Below are positions 37,504 through 49,299 of a DNA stretch of 64,000 bases, piece after piece. Source of the DNA: Laetiporus sulphureus 93-53 (Eukaryota > Basidiomycota > Agaricomycetes > Polyporales > Laetiporaceae). Under the pieces are notes generated by a model, which worked only from the letters and a program-made list of their open reading frames with translations, searched no databases and was not told where the DNA came from. The stretch spans positions 412,885-476,884 of the forward strand of contig NW_024468534.1 in NCBI RefSeq assembly GCF_001632365.1. The letters run 5' to 3'. Position 1 is the first letter of the stretch, and every line of letters begins with the position of its first letter. The position numbers were made by a program, and so were the translations under genes.

Positions 37504-38872
37504 ATGCCCAAGAAATCGTGAGCCATGATGTCTGAGATGCCTTGAGGGCCCTTCATTGAAGCTGTAACCAGCTTCCGCGTAGTCGTCCTACCAGGAGACG
37601 GAATTGGTATGTTCTTGGTTGCTGGGAAGGCGAGCAGACCTTACCGCTCACTCGTTTCATAGGACCGGAAGTCATCGCTGAGGCCGTCCGAGTGCTTCAG
37701 ACGGTGTCTGCCGCTTCGCCCGATGTTGAGCTCAAGCTCGAGTCACATCTGTTCGGTGGTTGCGCCATCGATGCTACTGGGGAGCCTCTCCCGGAGTCTA
37801 CGCTGAAGGCGTGCCGAGAGGCTGATGCGATTCTCATGGGTGCGCATCGTCGATCCTCTACCTCAAGTCCGTTCAGTTACATTGTGCGGCGGCAGGTTCC
37901 GTCGGAGGACCCAAGTGGGATGTTAATAGCAAAGTACGTCCGGAGCAGGGCCTGCTCGGACTGCGCAAGGCCCTTGGCCTCTACGCCAACATTCGACCTG
38001 CGAACTTTGCGTCGGACTCCCTTCTCGCGTACTCTCCTCTCAAGCCGTCCGTCGCGCAAGGAGTCGACATCATCGTGATCCGCGAGCTCATCGGCGGTGC
38101 ATACTTTGGGCCGCGCAAGGAGCTCGGTTCAGATCCTCAGGACGACTCGGCGTACGACACGATGGTGTACAGCGTGCCGGAGGTGCAGCGTATTACCCGT
38201 GTTGCGGCGCAGATCGCACTGGCAGCCAACCCTCCTCTGCCCATCCACTCCATCGACAAGGCGAATGTGCTCGCGAGCTCCCGTCTGTGGAGGAAGGTCG
38301 TCGTAGAGACGCTGCAGGCGGAGTACCCGCAGCTGAAGCTGGATCACCTCCTGGTTGACTCTGCGTCCATGGTCATGGTAGCGAGCCCCAGGAAGCTCAA
38401 CGGTGTCGTCGTGACGGAGAACCTGTTCGGAGACATGTGCGTGCTCTCGCTCTGACTTATCCTTCAGCTACTCACTCGCCAGCACAGCCTTTCCGACGAG
38501 GCCAGCGTGATTCCTGGCTCTCTGGGGCTGCTGCCGTCAGCCTCTTTGGCAGGCGCCCCCTCCGTCGCGGATGCTACCTCACCGGGCTTTAAGCCAACCT
38601 CTGGATTGTACGAGCCCATCCACGGCTCTGCCCCTGACATTGCTGGCCAAGGCATCGCAAACCCTGTCGGCACAATTCTCAGCGCAGCGATGCTTCTGCG
38701 ATACTCGCTTGGCATGGATCGCTATGCACAGGCGATCGAGAATGCTGTCCGCAAGGTTCTTGATGATAAGGACAAGGGTGGCTTCGAGTTGAGGACTGCT
38801 GATCTCGGTGGCAAGGTCAAGACGAAGGAGATTGGTGACAAGGTCATAGAGGTGCTTAAGAGCTTGTTGTGA
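37504..38872 (+). CDS. LEU2: 3-isopropylmalate dehydrogenase
   Basis: Oxidative decarboxylase of leucine biosynthesis; converts 3-isopropylmalate to 2-oxoisocaproate with NAD. Two very short 5' exons (37504-37517, 14 bases; 37572-37606, 35 bases) give [17 protein letters not shown], then [12 protein letters not shown]. Joining exons near 37890 gives MGSVGGPKW, then [32 protein letters not shown] and the family signature [20 protein letters not shown] (crossing an intron near 38433). NAD-binding [16 protein letters not shown] follows. Length is near 365-375 residues, as expected. Exon 1/exon 2 were placed by frame: an acceptor at 37571 restores the N-terminal VVVLPGDG. Head-to-tail with NOB1, 186 bases apart. 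Confidence 0.94.
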
Positions 38873-39058
38873 GCGGTCGAGCAGAAAAGAACAGCGTAAT
38901 TAGGCCGATGTCATAAGTTGTATCACATATCTCAGAATGTAGCATTCATTGCACACAAGCTGCAAGGTGAAGCGCGTCGTCGGCGCGATCGAGGCGCGCT
39001 GGTATACGCGCTCCACGTGATCGTTCTGAGATTTTTTGGCCTCTTGCATTCAACGCTC

Positions 39059-40783
39059 ATGGCGAACCCAACGGCAAAACCGGCGTGCAAGCATCTTGTC
39101 CTCGATGCCGGCCCGTTGCTCTCACTCTCTCCCTTGCGAGGCCTCGCGGAGACCTACTACACTGTACCACAGGTCCTAGATGAGTTGAAGGACAGGAACG
39201 CGCGGGAGCACTTCCAACAACTCGGGCTATCGGCGGGTGTGCGAATTGACGTTAGGGGGCCTGATGCTGCTTCCCTTGCGTACGGTGTGTGAGAGTGGCA
39301 ATGGTTTGCCGACTATGTGTTGATGGCAGTATTTACAGTGATCGAGTTCGCGAAGAAAACAGGCGACTACTCAGTGCTCTCGCATGCAGATCTGTGCGTT
39401 CTGGCGCTAACATACGCGCTGGATGTGCATGAAAGGGAGGCTGCGAAGAAAATAGCTGAGGCTCCCAAGGCGCGTCTGGGACTTGTATATCCGCGAACTG
39501 TCCAAATTCATGAGTGCTGCAGGTTGATCCAGCGACGCCTGCTGCGCCAGAGCAAGCTACCCAGGAGTGCGAGGCCGAAGAACATACTACAGTTAATGAG
39601 GATGATGCTGCGAGGAAGGACGAGCCAGCCGTTGCAGATGAGGAGGACGTTACTGAGCCTCCAGAATCGGAGCCACCATCCTCTGACGAGGGAGACGTGG
39701 GCCACCCGGAGGAAGAAGATAATTCAGTTGGTGATGCGGAACTCGACAATGAGCAGAAGAGGGGATCTCCCGCTGTCGAGCTGCACCGCATACAGGAGGT
39801 AAACGAGAACGCAGCTAGTCGGCAGACTGCACATCCGCCGCTAGCTCCGTCTCCCGCCCCCAACGCTCAAGCCTCTCAAAAGCCAGATCCTGCGACAATC
39901 TATGACGATCCCTCTGATGAAGATGACGGAGAGGGCGAATGGATCACGCCAGCAAATGCTGCACTGCATAAGTCTCGTGCGCTGGAGCTCCTACCATCTG
40001 CCGCCGACATGGGGCGGAAGGGGAAGAGAGGAAAAACGGGAAAGCGGAAGGGCAAAGGTGGACCGAAGCAGGAGGAGGGGGTTGTGGTGGGATGCATGAC
40101 AGCAGATTTCGCCATGCAGAACGTGCTGTTGCAGATGGGGCTCGGGCTTGTTGGAGTGGAAGGGAAGCGGATAGAACGGGTGAAGAGCTGGGTGTTGAGG
40201 TGCCATGCATGCTTCAAGTACGTGCTCTCTGTTCTTGGATCCCTTACGATGCTCACATCTATGCTTTTAACCGAACCGTAGAATATGCAAAGACAATTCA
40301 AGAAAATTCTGCCCCTCCTGCGGGAATCCATCTCTCATACGAGCATCCGTGACCATTTCCTCGCCAAATGCAGGCCCAAACACGCCAGCAATGCAAGTCC
40401 ACCTCAAACCAAATTTCGTGTACAGAACGCGCGGGACGATCTACTCGATCCCTGCGCCGAAGCCAGGCACCGCGAAGACCGGTCCCGGCGATGGGCTCAT
40501 CCTGCGGGAGGACCAGCTCGCGTGGCAGCGCGCGAAGAAGCGGGCAGATGGCAAGCGGGAGAGGGAGGAGAGGCGGCTTCTGAGAGCCGCGAGCCGGGGT
40601 GCGCGGATGGGCGAGGGCGGCGCAGTGCTGGGTAGCTGGATGGACCCGGATTGGGTGCCTGAGATTATCAGTGCGGGTGCGGGCGGTCAAGGGAGGAGTA
40701 TGAGGAGCAGAGGGATGGACGGGGATATGCCTGTCATCGGGTACGGTAGGAAGAACCCCAACGAGAAGAGGAAAAGAAGATGA
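39059..40783 (+). CDS. NOB1: NOB1, endonuclease that matures 18S rRNA (20S pre-rRNA D site)
   Basis: Cleaves site D at the 3' end of 18S rRNA in late pre-40S particles. The PIN domain starts KHLVLDAGPLLSL with the catalytic Asp in LVLDAGP, then YYTVPQVLDELKDRNAREHF and, after an intron near 39290, VIEFAKKTGDYSVLSHADLC with the conserved Asp in HADLCVLALTYAL. A long acidic and Pro-rich middle follows (about residues 150-290). The zinc ribbon is CHACFK joined at an intron to ICKDNSRKFCPSCGNPSL, with paired cysteines as in NOB1. The C-terminal NFVYRTRGTIYSIPAPKPG and a basic tail (KKRADGKREREER) complete it. ATG at 39059. About four introns. It converges on ARPC3. Confidence 0.94.
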
Positions 40784-40953
40784 GAGGATGCCTGTTTCTT
40801 GTTGTCCTCGTCTGCTTCTACGTGTCGATCGTTAGTTGACGGTTGGTTTGTATGCCTTACTGGATCATCTCGGCTAAAGAATATGAGGGCACCGGGTGTA
40901 ACGTACATGTTCGTGGAGTAGAGTCGGTATGTATATATTGCTTCCTCGTCAGT

Positions 40954-41677
40954 CTATGCGCCCAAGCTCCTGCTCATAAAGCGCCTCTTCTGAAATGACA
41001 TCCACCATTTGCTCGGCTTGCCAGTGCCGTCTGCGTAGAGCTTCTCCGCAAGGCGGCCAGCCAGCTCTTGCCGTACCTGCATGAGGTACTGACGGAGATA
41101 GTCTATGAGGTTGACAGACTGCCATAAGCTCTCCCATATTGAATATGCATTCGCGGAAATATCGCACCAGCATCTGCCCTACTCGCTGGTGGCGCATAGT
41201 GTGCGTTGAGCGAGAAGTTCGCGTCGCCGGGAATTGGGAAGTTGTCCACGGCAAGCGTGTTCAACATCTTTGTAGCCTCTATCTGGCTTGGAACAGTGCG
41301 TGCCGACCCGAGCTTGGCAAGGCAGTCGGAGACGAAAAGAATGAGGACAATGAGTAGACGATCGGCAGGGCCTTTGATCTCGAAGTTGCGGAAGAGAGAG
41401 TTGGCGCGGAAGAGGTCAAGGGTCTCGTCGATGATGTCGGCTTGTGACGGATCCGCTAAAGAGGTGTTTTAGTCGTTCGAAAACTACACCGATATGAGGC
41501 TACATCGGACGTACCCTGCGGTGCTGGACCACGAAACTTGCTCTTGATCGGGAGGACGGCCATGTTCCCGACCTCCCGGATGTCGGGATCCTCGTTGAAA
41601 GAAGAGTGATAGGCCTGTAGCCCGCAGAGCTCAGGTAATGTAGCTAATTGACATTCTGAATGCAGACTCACCGGCAT
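40954..41677 (-). CDS. ARPC3: Arp2/3 complex subunit 3 (ARPC3 / p21)
   Basis: One of the seven subunits of the Arp2/3 complex that nucleates branched actin. The coding sequence begins with a first exon of just six bases, ATGCCG (41677-41672), followed by GTGAGT. The next exon starts with [20 protein letters not shown], matching the family's MPAYHS... N-terminus exactly when joined. Later exons give [40 protein letters not shown] and the C-terminal [18 protein letters not shown], ending at 40954. About five exons. The frame upstream of the six-base exon is open to 41857 but has no similarity, so I treat it as 5' untranslated. Confidence 0.93.
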
Positions 41678-41893
41678 TGTGGACGGAGTATGCTGTTTAC
41701 CCACTGACAGCAGTACTTCCCGCCACAAATTCCGGCGTTTGCCGGACGACGCGCACACGTGTTTCGCACCAGGAGCTCGCTGTGGCGCAGGCGAATGAGC
41801 AGTGATTGACTTCCCCCTCTTCGTTGTTCTGCTCGCCTTTGCCGGCATCGCCCACATTAACTACCACCTGAGCGTGTGTGATATCTCCTTGAG

Positions 41894-44800
41894 ATGGCAG
41901 AACAAAATACGGGCATTGAAGGGCAGAATCATGATGAACTCTTTCGCTTTGTGAATGCGCATCGTCCTTCTCCGGACACTGTCACAAGTTGCGTATGGTA
42001 TTGGCCTGTCAAGTCAACGCATTGACATGAGAGATAACGGAATCAGGCTTGATCAGACGTATGCGCGCGTTGACCTTGAAGCTGCTTCCAGTAGAGGTCC
42101 CTCCCGAGAGCCTCGCAGATCCGACCAGCAGAGTGATCACTCCTCAAGTGATCGAGGCATATATGGCAGCAGCGGGAGACTTTCTGGAAGTTGTAAGTCA
42201 GGATGTGTGACTTTCGGATATACTCCCTATCAAGGAGCCTACAGTTGCCATATTGTCTGCTACGAGCACGCAAGGAGTTTGTATGGGATGCGAACAACAA
42301 TCCTGCTGACTTTGGAGAGAATTCCGGGAGAGGTGAGCATGCTTAGTGCTATTATTTATAGTCACACTGATTGAAGTGGTGGGCAGCTGTGGCTTGCGAA
42401 GTACTAGCTCGCCGTGTAATTCACCAAGCCCCTTCGGACCAGACGGTACCGATGATGTCGACTCGTTTTCGGTACAAAGAGACAGACGACGGCATCAGTG
42501 AGAAGGCGAGTGCTCTCGAGCTTGCCATAGACTCCCATTGGTATGTCCATGGATGCATATCATACGAGACGCCGTGAAAATTGACAATGCTGTTATTAGT
42601 ACGATATTCCTATCGTCCACTGAAGCTCAAGATGGTGAGTTAGTTAGTCAATCCAGCGAACTCAGGTATCAGCTCTCTCAAACGACCTCAGTGGTGAACT
42701 ACTTGTGGAATGGTCAACTAGTCCAAAAGCATGGCCATGATCATGATATCGACTGTACGTCGTTACATGACGATGCATATTCGTTCTGACAAATGATTCG
42801 TTGAGAACAGTCGTTCCATATAGGAAATATGGGTGTGATGGATTCTGGGCACATCTTGACCCAGGCAGGTTGTCTGTTCCTCGGTAGGAACCATGAACCC
42901 CACCGCCGAAACCTGCCGTTGACGACGTGAATATCAGATACCAGAACATCTTCCGCATAGTCGTATGGTTATTCTTCCTCTTCGCATACTCACAAGCAGG
43001 TGAAATTGCTTCCGGATTTTGCGGCGTTAGGAACGAGGCTTACACACTTTGGTAGTCCGTGAGCCTCTGGACAAGCTGGATCCTGATCACTCCGAGCTGG
43101 ACATTTGGGAAGTGATCATGTACATTTTAGCACTATCATTTTCATTCGAGAGTGAGTCTTGCTGTTTTATCCTCCGGTCATGGGCCTCAAATGCCGTTCG
43201 CCAGATATGCATAGGGTGAGACAGGATTTTTGTGGGCCATGTGGCCATCTCATCTTTGGACCTCTAGATCTACAAGCTATTCCTCTTCGCTTCCTGGCGC
43301 TCTCTTGGATTCTGGGACATCGTGTCATTCATGACGGACTCGTTGCTGCTCGTGGCATTCATTCTGCGGGTGGCCGGTATTGCTTCTGAGGAGCCTAGCA
43401 GTGTGACGCTTCGCATACTGAGTTTTCAGTGCCTGAGTTTCGTCGCTCCGTTGATCTGGTAAGGCACTTTCCTGGGCGGTCCATTGCTTCTCACGTTGAT
43501 CTCATATTGAACATAGGATGAGTGAGTGTTCCCAATCGGCACGGTATTTGCAGTTCCCTTGACATCTTTACCCAGAGGTTATCCAAATCTTTGACGGATT
43601 CAAGTGCGTTCACTCTGTCGCATTTTGAACCCACCTGACTCAGTCATCTCGCTGCAGGTTTGTGGGAACGATGCAGATCTGCGTCGCGCGTATGTTGAAG
43701 GAGTCTGGGATCTTCTTCGGAGTACGCACTAATCCTTCATCTGATGAGTCTTCAATTCACGGTGAACATCGCACAGCTCCTCGCACTCCTCGGGATTGGA
43801 TTCATGCAAGGGTTATATGCCCTCGATGCTGCGGATGGGCAGGCGGATCATTCCCGTGAGGTACGTGGATGTTTCATTGCTAAAGCAATACCGCTGATAC
43901 CGAGGCGTGGCACTTCAGGTGGTGCACGTCCTGGTGCAGGCACTACTCCAGTACGTGGTAGTGCAGTGAGCTGCATTTATATGTTGCGAATTCATAGGTG
44001 TCATTGATACAGATCGCCCAACTATGAGATGTTCGCTGGGAGGTGAGTCTAGCATGGCAACGCGAGAATTGTCAAGAAGTTAACACTTCATGTGGCAGCC
44101 CTGCTGGACAGAGCTTGTACTACCTGTACGTCACCGACCTGCAGTCCACGCTTTGCCGATTTTGATACCGCGTAGATGGAACGTCGTGACGGCGGTCATC
44201 CTCTTGAACGTCCTGATCTCTCTGTTCTCCTCTGCGTATAACGATGTAAGCGAGTTCTGCAGTGTCCCGTCATCGCCTCGCCCCACTGATCATTTCTCGT
44301 CGCAGGTTGTTGAGGACGCAGCGGCGGAGTACATGACATACTTCGCCGGAAAGGTGAGCAGTATGATCAGGGCGCCGGACGATTACGTGTATCCCGCACC
44401 GTTCAACATCTTCGAAATCTTCCTCGTCGCGCCGTTTGAGTCAGTATGATTTTTTTTCTTGAATTAAGAAGTTCGTCTGATTGGACGTCTGTAGATTCTT
44501 TGTGAGCGAGACTACGTACGCCAAAGTCGGTGTCGTGCAGTCAACGTCTTTTCCGCAGGCAGTCTTACCCGTGTTCATAGATCAACCGCTACGTGATGCT
44601 GGTCATCTTCTTCGTTCCGCTGTCGATTGTCGCGCTGTACGAGGCGGAGCTGGAGCCGTCGAAGAACAGGTGGATCAAGGACTGGCTCGCGCATCCCGAT
44701 GAGGGCGGTGAGGGCACGCCTGAGTTTGAGAATCCGGAGGTGCATGCGGATGATGCGGCGAAGGGGCTGAAGATCAGCAAGGTGCCGTTTGTGGAGCTTG

Positions 44801-44976
44801 TAAAGCTGTTCCCGGATGCGACGCATGTGAGTGGGAGCTGCTGCTGCGCGCGGTCTTTTACTGTGAAGCTGATTGTTGTTCCATAGTCAACCGAGGCGGT
44901 TCTGCTGAAGGAGATCAGGCAGGTAAAGGAGCAGATCGAAGAGCTCAAGCAGCTGATGATTAAGAAACCGGAATGA
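41894..44976 (+). CDS. YVC1-like vacuolar TRP-type cation channel
   Basis: Relative of yeast Yvc1, which releases vacuolar Ca2+. The N-terminal linker domain reads RMRALTLKLLPVEVPPESL, RVITPQVIEAYMAAAGDF and, in the next exon, LPYCLLRARKEFVWDANNNP. Transmembrane segments are spread across small exons: NIFRIVVWLFFLF near 42940, EVIMYILALSFSFE near 43110, WDIVSFMTDSLLLVAFILR near 43310, ARMLKESGIFF and MSLQFTVNIAQLLALLGIGF near 43690-43790, then VVTAVILLNVLISLFSSAYN (near 44184), in the S6 position of TRP channels. A final YVMLVIFFVPLSIVALYEAE and a coiled coil KEIRQVKEQIEELKQ end it at 44976. At least 15 exons. The pore region cannot be placed exactly. Related YVC1-like proteins in other fungi also carry the C-terminal domain seen here. 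Confidence 0.88.
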
Positions 44977-45128
44977 GCTAAGGTCTTACCAAGGCTTTCT
45001 GTATGAATATAACTGCAGTCTTCATTACGATAAGCAAATACCCCGAACAATGGCTGGATGTGGTGTTGTAATGCTACAGACGTGTTACACAACGCAATGA
45101 TACAAGCGAAAGGCAGAATTATATAAAG

Positions 45129-45918
45129 CTACTGCTCGAACTGGTCCTCCTGCTGTGCTTCTGGTTCCCTCACGAGCTGTGTGAGGATACCCATAGAGCG
45201 CACAAAGAATGGTCGGATCTCGTTGATCTCCATGGAGCACAGGTTGGGTAACTAAGTGTGAGACAGCGTGATTAGATGGAGGTGCGCTGTCTATGATGCC
45301 GGACTCACGCTCAGTTCACTGTGATCAAGCTTGGAGAGACCTTCTTGACTCTTCGCCTGCCGAGCCTCTCGAATGTCTTGCAATAGTGACCGAATCTTGT
45401 CTGGGTTTGAGACATCATCCGGAGCGCTGACAAACATCGTCAGTCAAATAAGACAGAAGGAGAGGGCAGCGCGTACACGTCCAACAACATCTTCGCAATC
45501 TCCACAAAGCGGAACGGCAGCTCGCTGAACTCCGGCTGGCTCGTTTCGCGCGCTAGACAATCCTGCAAGAAGTCTGGCGTCCTAAGCACGTACTATCGTG
45601 CAATCTGAGCGATAACTTTACACACCAACGTTCAGCCAGGCCGGAGGCATGATGTGGCATTTCTTCTTCAGTTTGAGATTCTTAGCTATCCAGATCGCTA
45701 CTTTGCATTTGGCAGGAGGACGCAGAGGCCCATACGCTCCCTACGCAGCTGCATGAGAACCCTCATCCACTTTTTCCTGGAGACATGGTGTACCGCACTG
45801 AAATGAACGCTGTCCGCTCCATTGCGACGAGGGGGACAATCTCCACCAGCTGCTCAGAAGCTATGAACTCCAGTTCTGCGGGAGTGACTGATGTCCTCAG
45901 AGAGGGTGGCAAGGCCAT
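45129..45918 (-). CDS. PSF2: GINS complex subunit Psf2
   Basis: Psf2 is part of GINS, which joins MCM2-7 and Cdc45 into the CMG helicase. Exon 1 reads MALPPSLRTSVTPAELEFIA and QLVEIVPLVAMERTAFIS. After an intron, GAYGPFRPPAKCKVAIWIAK-type sequence (near 45720) and LKLKKKCHIMPPAWLNV follow, which is the conserved A-domain of Psf2. Later exons give LPFRFVEIAKMLLDV and ARQAKSQEGLSKLDHSEL, then NEIRPFFVRSMGILTQL, ending at 45129. About five exons; predicted length near 205 residues, as in the family. It shares a 273-base divergent promoter with haspin. Confidence 0.93.
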
Positions 45919-46191
45919 TCCGCGGCACAAAAATTCTTGTTGGGTAGAGGATTAGTGGATATGTATGGAGGTAAGAATGGAGGGACAGATGATATTACTC
46001 GCGACGCGGAACGCGTCAGCCACGTGAGGAGCGCGTCGCGAAGCTTGTTTCAACGTCCAACGTCAACGTTCAAGATTCTGCGTCCTCGCGGCTCTTACAC
46101 GTGTGCTTCTTGCGGTGTGCCCCCATCTTCTGGTCCCATTTCCCGGCTCGTACGTTATGCTCGTTTTGACTGTTGAATCTATCTCAAACGG
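45919..46191. promoter_or_regulatory. Divergent PSF2-haspin promoter with MCB and E-box motifs
   Basis: 273 bases between the start codons of a replication gene and a mitotic kinase. ACGCGT at 46011-46016 matches the MluI cell-cycle box, with a GACGCG core just before it (46003-46008) and GCGCGTCGCG following at 46031-46040. CACGTG, an E-box, lies at 46021-46026, five bases after the MCB. Functional assignment is inferred from yeasts. Confidence 0.5.
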
Positions 46192-48948
46192 ATGGATCAG
46201 ATCATGCTAGGCGCCAGGACGAAACAGGTCTATGCATACGGGCGACGTGGATCCAGAATCGTGAATGTCTCTGACGACCGTGACAATGCGGTCAAAGACA
46301 ACGTCGAAACCCGCAGGCAAGACGACGACTCTTCTAGCGATTTCGGCTCATCGCCCCTCGAAACAAATAAGAGAACTCTGAACTCGCATCGAGGGACCTC
46401 TCCAATACCATTACGGCTAGGTCTGGCACCTATTGAAAAGAAGAAACCAAAGAAACCTGGACGGCCGAGGGAATCTGCTGTCTCCAAACCTCGGAAGCCC
46501 TTCGATCCATACCAAGAGAGAAAGGCGGAACCTGCCGGTTCTAAACTAGATCGTATAGCAAACATACAGAACCCTGTCGGCCCTAGCACGCGAAAAGCGA
46601 GAAAATCTTCAATCGCAGTGTCAAAGCTTGTCAAGCAGAAATCGCCAGTTCTTGCCCGTCGCCCTCTTCATCCGCTCCCTCCCAGTGCACTGAACTCTCC
46701 GGTCGTTTCCACCGCACTGAAAAAGACGCGAAATCCAGTCGGGAAAGGCTTGCCGTACGCTCCCCGCTCTCCAGTTGTCGATGTTGATATCTTCGTCCTG
46801 GACCCCTCCGGACGCAGAGTGAGCCGCGAGCGGCGGGTCTCCAGGTCAGGCGTACAGGCCAACTGCTTAGCAGGGCCGTCCAATTGGAGAGATACTAAGC
46901 TACTTATCGATCTCGCGGAGGACTCAGACGAAGGAGTCCCACCGGCGAAGCGCAGAAAGGCACCTATTTTGACCATAATTTCTTCAGACGAATCGGATGA
47001 AGAATCTGACATGGGCAAGAAGCTGCCAGGTCTTAAGCTTTCAGTGAACGATGAAGACGATGATCCCCCCATCCGCCCTCCAAGGGCTCGAGCTGCGAAA
47101 GCAAGACGCCGCATCAACATCATAGCATCTCCGGAGACTTCACCGTCTCCGCCTCAAGTTCTGCCGCCCAAAGCAAAGGCCGCTACCTCTTCAAAAGCCC
47201 GCGGCCTTCCGGAACCTGCGCCAGAATTCGTGCTATGGACACCACGCCCGGCTCACGCTGAGCCAGCAGCGCCCGCTTTCCCCACTCTCATCTCTCAACA
47301 TACTAAGGTGAGACAGCTCACCCCGATCCGGCGACGCCCAGGGCACATCCCCACCTTCCTCGCACCGCCCTCTCCTCCCTCACCCACTACTCCCACGGAC
47401 CTCGACCTTTCCCTTGATTTCGATGAGCTCTCGCTCTTAGACGCCGACCTCAAGCGCGCAGAGTCGATCGGGTTGTATGCGGCGCCCCCGCCGGCTTTCA
47501 TCCGGCCGCTACTGGACGAGTGCGCTCAGCGGACACCACACGAGTTCTCCGCATTCATAGAGACGTTTCCGTTTGACCCGATCGTATACGCGGAGGGGAC
47601 CGCGTCAGCATCTGCGCAGTTCCAGAAGATCGGCGAGGCATCGTATTCGGAGGTGTTTGGCATTGGAGACGTTGTGTTGAAGGTTATACCTTTGCGTGAC
47701 GAGGAGAAGCAGGCTCATGGCAGAGCGTTTGTTGACGAGAGCCTGGATATACCTGCGCCTAGTGACGCTAAGGACGTCTTGAAGGAGATCATCGTCACAA
47801 GAGCTATCGGAGACATCTGCGATGGCTACGTCAAGTTGCTCCGCACGTACATCGTGCGTGGAAAATATCCATCCTTGCTGCTGGACCTGTGGGACGAGTA
47901 CAACGAGAAGAAGGGCAGCGAGGCCGTCAGACCTGGTATGTGCCGTGCAGTATAGTGGGACGCAGCGGCTGATATTGTCGTCTAAGATGGGTTTAGCGTA
48001 TCCCAATTGTACGCGATCATCGTACTGCCGAATGGCGGTCCGGATCTCGAGGCGTACACATTCAAGACGGCGTCCAAGACCGGCTGGACACAGGCATGCA
48101 GCCTGTTCTGGCAAGTCGCGCGCGCGTTGGCAGACGCGGAGGAACTTGTTTGTTTCGAGGTGAGTGTCCCGCTCGCCGAGGACTGCTTGTGTCAACTCAC
48201 CTCTATATGTATGTGTGTTGCAGCACCGTGACCTCCACTGGGGCCAGATTCTAGTGAAAGATATCCCCGTCACATCCAAACCCACCCGCAAGACTACCAA
48301 GAAAATGCCGATGGACGACGAGTGCCACGGCGTGGAGGTCACCCTGATCGACCTCGGGCTGGCGCGTATGAATTCATCAGACAAGGGCGTTCACTGGACG
48401 CCATTCGACGAGGAGATCTTCGAGGGACAAGGTACGTAGCTCAAGCCTCCACCGCTGTGCTGGGAGCTCAACAGTATGCGATGCAGGTGACTATCAGTTC
48501 GACGTGTACAGGATGATGCGCGAGCATAATGGGAATTCGTGGCGGGAGTTCCGCCCGTTCACGAACGTCATGGTAAGGTTCCCGCGTTCCATGCCGCGCG
48601 TAGCTTATATGGAGCCTGTGGGTCTTCCAGTGGCTGCACTACCTGGCGCTCAAGCTTTTGCATAGCAAGCGACTGCGCGCTCCGCCTGCACCGCGGAAGA
48701 ACGCCGCGCCCAAAGCCGTCACGAAGCCCGCTCACACTGAACGCGAATGCTACGAGTGCCTCGTCGAGATGCAGGCGGTGCTGGCGGACTGCCTCGAGTC
48801 GTGCAAGCCGCCGCGCGCCGCGAAGAGGGGCAGGCGGAAGACGCAGGTCCCGGTTAAGGTGATTGCGTCGACGATGCTTGAGAGTGCGGGTGATGTCGTG
48901 CAGCTCGCTGTGGAGAGGGGATGGATTGAAGGAGATTGCGAGCAGTAG
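46192..48948 (+). CDS. Haspin-family mitotic histone H3 kinase
   Basis: Haspin phosphorylates histone H3 Thr3 in mitosis to recruit the chromosomal passenger complex. A disordered basic N-terminal half (about 475 residues, rich in KKPKKPGRPR-type and acidic patches) begins near ARTKQVYAYGRR. The kinase domain starts FQKIGEASYSEVFGIGD, with VVLKVIPL carrying the catalytic Lys, then DVLKEIIVTRAI, and AIIVLPNGGPDLE (near 48020). The catalytic loop is HRDLHWGQILVKD: HRDLH with Gly-Gln is the haspin form of the HRD loop. After a divergent DLGLARM (replacing DFG), the canonical APE motif is missing, as in haspins. Exons end near 47935, 48160, 48430, 48570. Start 46192; the second ATG at 46204 begins MLGARTKQV. 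Ends 48948. Confidence 0.92.
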
Positions 48949-49299
48949 GTTTACGGAGTACGACATTGTGTGGTCGCTGCGCTGTCCAGTCTGTACGGAT
49001 AGGAGGCTCGAACATTGAATATTGACCGACAAATGCGATCGCAGAAATATATCATTGGGCCCGCTAATGGAAGCCCGAAGCCCGACGAGCTCGCTCGAGT
49101 ACATAGTAACCAGTGAGTACATGTGTAACGGAACTTATTCAACATATTTCACGCTCGCAATCGGTGCCATGTCTGCGGTGTATACGATCACCTCACCGGC
49201 ACTAGCGCTTGTCCCACATTACTCATCCAGACAAGCCTACCTTTGCAACCGCCCTGGCAGCTCAGCGCTTAACAACATTCAACGTTCAACCCTTCCCCT

